Below the pieces are notes generated by a model that made no database searches, was not told the origin of the DNA, and saw only the letters and a program-made list of their open reading frames with translations. The translations under genes were made by a program, and so were the position numbers. Shown piece after piece: positions 4,927 through 7,841 of a DNA stretch of 7,841 bases. Position 1 is the stretch's first letter; each line of letters begins with the position of its first letter. Source of the DNA: CAYGWP01 sp964353455 (GTDB lineage: Bacteria > Planctomycetota > Phycisphaerae > FEN-1346); NCBI GenBank assembly GCA_964353455.1, contig CAYGWP010000470.1:1-7841 (forward strand). Direction: 5' to 3'.

Positions 4927-5160
4927 TTACAGGATGCTGACCTTCTTTCCGTGGAACGTCACCCTGCCGTCGGCCAGGGCGAAGAGGGTATCGTCCCTGC
5001 CGATGCCGACGTTGCGCCCGGGGAGGAACTTCGTGCCGCGCTGACGCACGATGATGCTCCCGGTGGTGATGGTCTGGCCGCCATACGCCTTTACGCCCAG
5101 GAACTGGGGGTTGGAGTCGCGGCCGTTCCGGGTCGAACCTTGTCCCTTCTTATGAGCCAT
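4927..5160 (-). CDS. rpmA: 50S ribosomal protein L27
   Basis: L27 of the large ribosomal subunit; its N-terminal arm reaches the peptidyl-transferase centre. 77 aa, slightly shorter than the usual 85 or so. It begins MAHKKGQGSTRNGRDSNPQ and continues with the hallmark GSIIVRQRGTKFLPG and NVGIGRDDTLFALADG; the C-terminus is short (VTFHGKKVSIL). The start is supported by GAAGGAG 7 nt upstream. There is no N-terminal extension of the kind cleaved in Firmicutes. L27 is usually preceded by rplU (L21); here the gene upstream encodes a secreted protein instead, so rpmA appears to have its own promoter and has lost or never had that partner locally. Confidence 0.97.
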   Translation of the reverse strand: MAHKKGQGSTRNGRDSNPQFLGVKAYGGQTITTGSIIVRQRGTKFLPGRNVGIGRDDTLFALADGRVTFHGKKVSIL

Positions 5161-5167
5161 GGCCAGT

Positions 5168-5174
5168 CTCCTTC
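5168..5174 (-). promoter_or_regulatory. Ribosome binding site of rpmA
   Basis: GAAGGAG on the minus strand, 7 nt before the rpmA ATG; a strong Shine-Dalgarno that fixes the start. Confidence 0.8.
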
Positions 5175-5181
5175 ACACGCC

Positions 5182-5200
5182 CTGTCTTGAGGTAAGACAG
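5182..5200. promoter_or_regulatory. Palindrome at the rpmA promoter/leader (possible operator)
   Basis: CTGTCTT (5182-5188) and AAGACAG (5194-5200), a perfect 7-bp dyad with 5-nt spacer. It overlaps the end of the candidate -10 box and the expected transcription start, 22-40 bp before rpmA. It could be a regulator site or a leader hairpin; a 7-bp dyad may also be chance. Confidence 0.4.
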
Positions 5201-5226
5201 TATATAGCCGATTCGGCGGGAGGCAA
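5199..5226 (-). promoter_or_regulatory. Candidate sigma-70-type promoter of rpmA
   Basis: TTGCCT (5226-5221, 4/6) and TATACT (5204-5199, 5/6) with a 16-nt spacer. The expected start is near 5192, giving a leader of about 30 nt. It lies between the hairpin after the CARDB gene and rpmA, where a promoter is needed. Confidence 0.5.
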
Positions 5227-5260
5227 GTTCTTTTTGGGGGCATGCGAGGCCCACAAACGG

Positions 5261-5295
5261 AGCGCGGCCCGCCAGTGCGTCGGGCGGGCCGCGCT
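5261..5295 (-). terminator. 13-bp hairpin after the CARDB gene, probable terminator or 3' end structure
   Basis: AGCGCGGCCCGCC (5261-5273) and GGCGGGCCGCGCT (5283-5295) are exact reverse complements with a 9-nt loop, 22 nt after the stop of the minus-strand CARDB gene. On that strand it is followed by CCGTTTGTGG, only a weak U-tract, so termination may be inefficient or factor-dependent. The stem core and loop length equal those of cassette hairpin 3, so it may be a palindromic element recruited as a 3' end. Confidence 0.6.
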
Positions 5296-5317
5296 TCTTG
5301 CACTTGTGCCGCGCGAA

Positions 5318-7841
5318 CTACACCAGGTTGATGCGGAACTGGCCGTCGAAGAAGAACGGAATCGCCGCAGGCCCTGCCAGGTTCCTCCCCTTCGTCCTTC
5401 CGGCCGCCTCGATGCGAGTCAGGCTGCCCACCCTGTCGGCCGCAACCCCGAACGGACCGCCGGTCACCGTGTCGATATTCTTGAGCGTCGCACCGGTGAT
5501 GTTCCAAGCGGCGATGTTCGAGTTGATGAACGAGAACGCCGCACCGGGGATGCCTTTGATCGTCACGCTTCCTATTGTCTGGTGCGTCACGAACTGTGCC
5601 GCCAGCGTCGGCTGGACCGTCACCGCCCCCTCGATCCCGGCGAAGAGGAGGCTCGTGTCCATGCCGCCCGCCGAGAACGAGTTCAGGTTCCCGGAGATGC
5701 GGAGCCGCGAGTCCTCCACCCAGCCGGTGACGCCGATGGAGTTCGCGTTCCCCGTGATCACCCAATTGCCGTTATTCAGCCAAAGGTCGCCGCCGATCGT
5801 GGCCGTATTCAGGGTAAAGGCGCCCGCGCCGACACCGTTCAGGTTCATCCGCGCATCGCAGTCGCCGGCGATGGCGAGGGTCCCGATCCAAGGGGCCACG
5901 AGGTCGGAGGCCGTATTGGTGTAGGCCGCCGCCCTGAACGAACTCAACGGCGTCAGCAGGCTGGTGATGTCAACGTTGTCCAAGAAGCCGAACGTCATCG
6001 CCGTCTGGTTGATGCCCGCGGCAGCCCCGACGTCCAGGTCCAGACCACCGAAGACGTTGCCCAGGTTGAGCGTCCCGAGGCCGCCGAACGTGATGTCATT
6101 GTCCACGTTGGTCGTCGGGGCGTTGAAGGAGAGCATGTCGCCGGCATCGATGCCGTCGAGCAAGATCCGCCCGTCGCCGCCGCGGTTCGTCCCGATGGTC
6201 GTCTGCGTCGTGACGTTCGTGTCGGTCGTGGCCAGGTCCCAGTGCTGCTCCATGAAGACCGTGTTCAGGTTGACCGTGCCCGTGCCGGGGCCCCTCATCG
6301 AGAAGGTTGCCAGCGTGCCGTCCTGGTCCAGGATCGAGAGGACGACGCCCGTGCGGGCGCCGACCTCGCCGAACTGCCAGTCGAGGTTGAACGGGCCCCA
6401 GGCGTTCGTGTTGTTGGTCTCGTCCGCCTCGGCGATGTTGTTCTCGGCATCGACGTTGGCGCCGAAGGCGCGCATCCCCGGCGTCAGGGTGGCCGGCAGC
6501 ACGACGTTGGCGGTGTACGTGGCCGCGGCCCCGGGGGCGAGGTTGACGTTGACGTGCAGCGTCGTCAGGAAAACGTCGGTTGCCAGGACCGCCGGGCTGT
6601 CGGTGATGTACACGTCGATATCCATACTGGTCCTGCCAGTGGCCGCGATGCCGGTGTTCGTGACGAGGACCGGGATGGAGACCCTGTCGCCGGGCACCAG
6701 GTCTGTCCAGCCGGCCCCAGCGGGCACGACCTCGCAGATGAGGTCCGGCCGCGCAGGGCCGAACCGCTGGGCGAAAATGTCGTCCGCACGGGCGTTGCCG
6801 AATGGGGACAGGTAGTTGCTTTCCCAGGCGACGACGAAGTTGCCGTTCTCGTCCACCGCGACCGACGAGTTGAACTGGTTATCCGTGGTGGTGGTGTTGA
6901 CGAGGACGGCGGGTTCAATGGCCCTGCCTGCGGCGGTGAAGCGCTTGGCATAGACGTCGGCTTGATAGAAGTTGCCTGTCGAGATGTAGCCGCCGAGATA
7001 GGCGTAATCAGCCGAGGTCCACGTGACGATGAAGTCGCCGCCGGCGTCCATTGTCACCTCGGACATGCCCGAAACGCCGCCGACTTCGGTGTTGGCCTTC
7101 ACGTCCCTCCTGTCGAGGGACCTGCCGCCGGCGTCGAACCGCCGGAACATGACGTCGCTCTGGTCTATGTACGGGAAGGAGACATAATTAATGTTCGTCC
7201 ATGTTACGACGAAGTCGCCGGCATCGTCCATGGCCGCCGAGCCGTACACGGCGGCCTCCGCATCGCTCCGGTTGACCTGGAACTGGGCGCCCTTGGGAAC
7301 GCCGGCGGCGTCGAACCGGCGGCCCTGGACGCTGAGATCGTAGCCGTACCAGTTGCCGGCGCCGTTGTAGGTCAGTTGCGACCAGACGAAGGCGAAGTCG
7401 CCGTCGGCGTCCATGGCCGCGTCGGGCCGCCCCACAGTCGCCAGGTAGTCATTGACCACCGTGAACTGCTCGCCTGCCGGCGTGCCGTCGGAATTGAACA
7501 ACCGCGCCTCGATGCGGTTGTGGTCGAACTCGTAACTGCTGGTGGCGGAGTCGTAGTAGAAGTACGATTCGGTCCAGCCGACGACGAAGTCGCCGTCACT
7601 ATCCATCGCCACCGTGGTCGTGTCGCCGAGGAAAATGTTGTCGCCGCTCGGGACGTAAGAATCGAGCACGAATTCGGCGGCAACCGGGATGCCGTTCCGG
7701 TCAAACGCCTGGACGGAGACGGCGTCGTAATTGTACTTGCCGTAGTAGGAGTATAATGGCATGTATGTCCGCCATGCGATGACGAAGTCGCCGTCATCAT
7801 CCATCGCCACCGACGGCGCATACTGGTCGTAATAATAATTG
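5318..7841 (-). CDS. Large secreted/surface protein: beta-propeller-like repeats, CARDB domain, beta-rich C-terminus; 5' partial
   Basis: The frame runs off the right edge, so the signal peptide and N-terminus are not seen. Counting from the GTG at 7810 (830 aa): residues 1-350 hold six blades of 60-66 aa, each with an A-M-D-x-D-G-D-F-V-V-x-W motif (at about 3, 69, 133, 194, 254, 319) and a following R-F-D-x-x-G-x-P segment, like Asp-rich propeller blades. Residues about 354-478 are a CARDB (cell adhesion-related, Ig-like) domain: RPDLICEV, VLVTNTGIAATG, NVNLAPGAAATYT, DAENNIAEADETNNT. Residues 480-830 are Gly/Asn/Thr-rich beta structure with IGSVTIKG- and NSNIAAWNI-type strands. One Cys in each of the CARDB and tail regions, no catalytic motif recognised. 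Likely exported and structural or adhesive, by inference; no partner or pathway is visible. It is unrelated to the housekeeping genes next to it. Confidence 0.85.
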   Translation of the reverse strand, partial: NYYYDQYAPSVAMDDDGDFVIAWRTYMPLYSYYGKYNYDAVSVQAFDRNGIPVAAEFVLDSYVPSGDNIFLGDTTTVAMDSDGDFVVGWTESYFYYDSATSSYEFDHNRIEARLFNSDGTPAGEQFTVVNDYLATVGRPDAAMDADGDFAFVWSQLTYNGAGNWYGYDLSVQGRRFDAAGVPKGAQFQVNRSDAEAAVYGSAAMDDAGDFVVTWTNINYVSFPYIDQSDVMFRRFDAGGRSLDRRDVKANTEVGGVSGMSEVTMDAGGDFIVTWTSADYAYLGGYISTGNFYQADVYAKRFTAAGRAIEPAVLVNTTTTDNQFNSSVAVDENGNFVVAWESNYLSPFGNARADDIFAQRFGPARPDLICEVVPAGAGWTDLVPGDRVSIPVLVTNTGIAATGRTSMDIDVYITDSPAVLATDVFLTTLHVNVNLAPGAAATYTANVVLPATLTPGMRAFGANVDAENNIAEADETNNTNAWGPFNLDWQFGEVGARTGVVLSILDQDGTLATFSMRGPGTGTVNLNTVFMEQHWDLATTDTNVTTQTTIGTNRGGDGRILLDGIDAGDMLSFNAPTTNVDNDITFGGLGTLNLGNVFGGLDLDVGAAAGINQTAMTFGFLDNVDITSLLTPLSSFRAAAYTNTASDLVAPWIGTLAIAGDCDARMNLNGVGAGAFTLNTATIGGDLWLNNGNWVITGNANSIGVTGWVEDSRLRISGNLNSFSAGGMDTSLLFAGIEGAVTVQPTLAAQFVTHQTIGSVTIKGIPGAAFSFINSNIAAWNITGATLKNIDTVTGGPFGVAADRVGSLTRIEAAGRTKGRNLAGPAAIPFFFDGQFRINLV
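6761..7841 (-). repeat. Tandem 60-66 aa blade repeats (six in window) of the CARDB protein
   Basis: Six copies of the A-M-D-x-D-G-D-F motif spaced 66, 64, 61, 60 and 65 codons apart. On the plus strand this shows as recurring GACGAAGTCGCCG-type strings. The D-x-D-G-D core could bind calcium, as Asp-rich loops do in other families; that is inference. The array continues past the right edge. Confidence 0.8.

Noticed and set aside
3941..5044. Plus-strand open frame antisense to obg, the spacer and rpmA
   Set aside because: It crosses two confident minus-strand genes and the 24-bp hairpin; composition is that of a mirror frame.
7103..7121. GTCCCTC/GAGGGAC 7-bp dyad inside the CARDB gene
   Set aside because: A few 7-bp dyads with short loops are expected by chance in a window this long, and no second copy was seen.
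5159..7756. An 865-codon open frame on the plus strand, opposite the CARDB gene
   Set aside because: The minus strand encodes recognisable blades and a CARDB domain with consistent repeats. The plus-strand product is Arg/Val/Asp-rich with no recognisable domain, a normal mirror frame of GC-rich DNA. Its apparent repeats mirror the blades.

Overview
The window is a GC-rich bacterial chromosome segment. It holds six protein genes and an unusual density of short palindromic repeats. The best taxonomic guess is the Planctomycetota, possibly a Phycisphaerae-like uncultured lineage. The clues are the large secreted CARDB protein with DxDGDF-type blades, a divergent MnmE, an RseP-type protease with four PDZ domains, and dispersed hairpin repeats. 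This placement is inference only; no rRNA or other marker is present.

Layout. 1-1492 (+) is the C-terminal part of a site-2 (M50/RseP-type) membrane protease, cut by the left edge. It converges, with an 8-bp gap, on a minus-strand block read from right to left: rpmA (ribosomal protein L27, 5160-4927), obg/cgtA (GTPase, 4756-3689), coaX (type III pantothenate kinase, 3692-2970, ATGA overlap with obg) and mnmE (tRNA-modification GTPase family, 2790-1501). Right of rpmA, 7841-5318 (-) is the C-terminal 840 or so residues of a large secreted protein: at least six beta-propeller-like blades, a CARDB domain and a beta-rich tail. The minus-strand genes make a housekeeping block (ribosome assembly, CoA synthesis, tRNA modification). 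No stretch over 300 bp lacks a gene.

The main novelty is the palindromes. A cassette of four different near-perfect 10-11 bp hairpins fills the coaX-mnmE gap (2824-2970). A perfect 24-bp inverted repeat lies between rpmA and obg (4845-4905), and a third identical copy of its arm lies inside mnmE (2638-2661). Further palindromes sit in frame inside mnmE (2605-2626, 2239-2262, 2116-2148) and inside the protease gene (202-224, 20/23 identical to one cassette hairpin). A 15-bp direct repeat (2782-2796 and 2980-2994) brackets the cassette. It carries the 3' end of coaX in one copy and the start codon of mnmE in the other, as if the cassette had split an ancestral coaX/mnmE overlap. Together these look like a family of non-autonomous, REP-like or RPE-like palindromic elements that also insert in frame into genes. 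No transposase is visible in the window.
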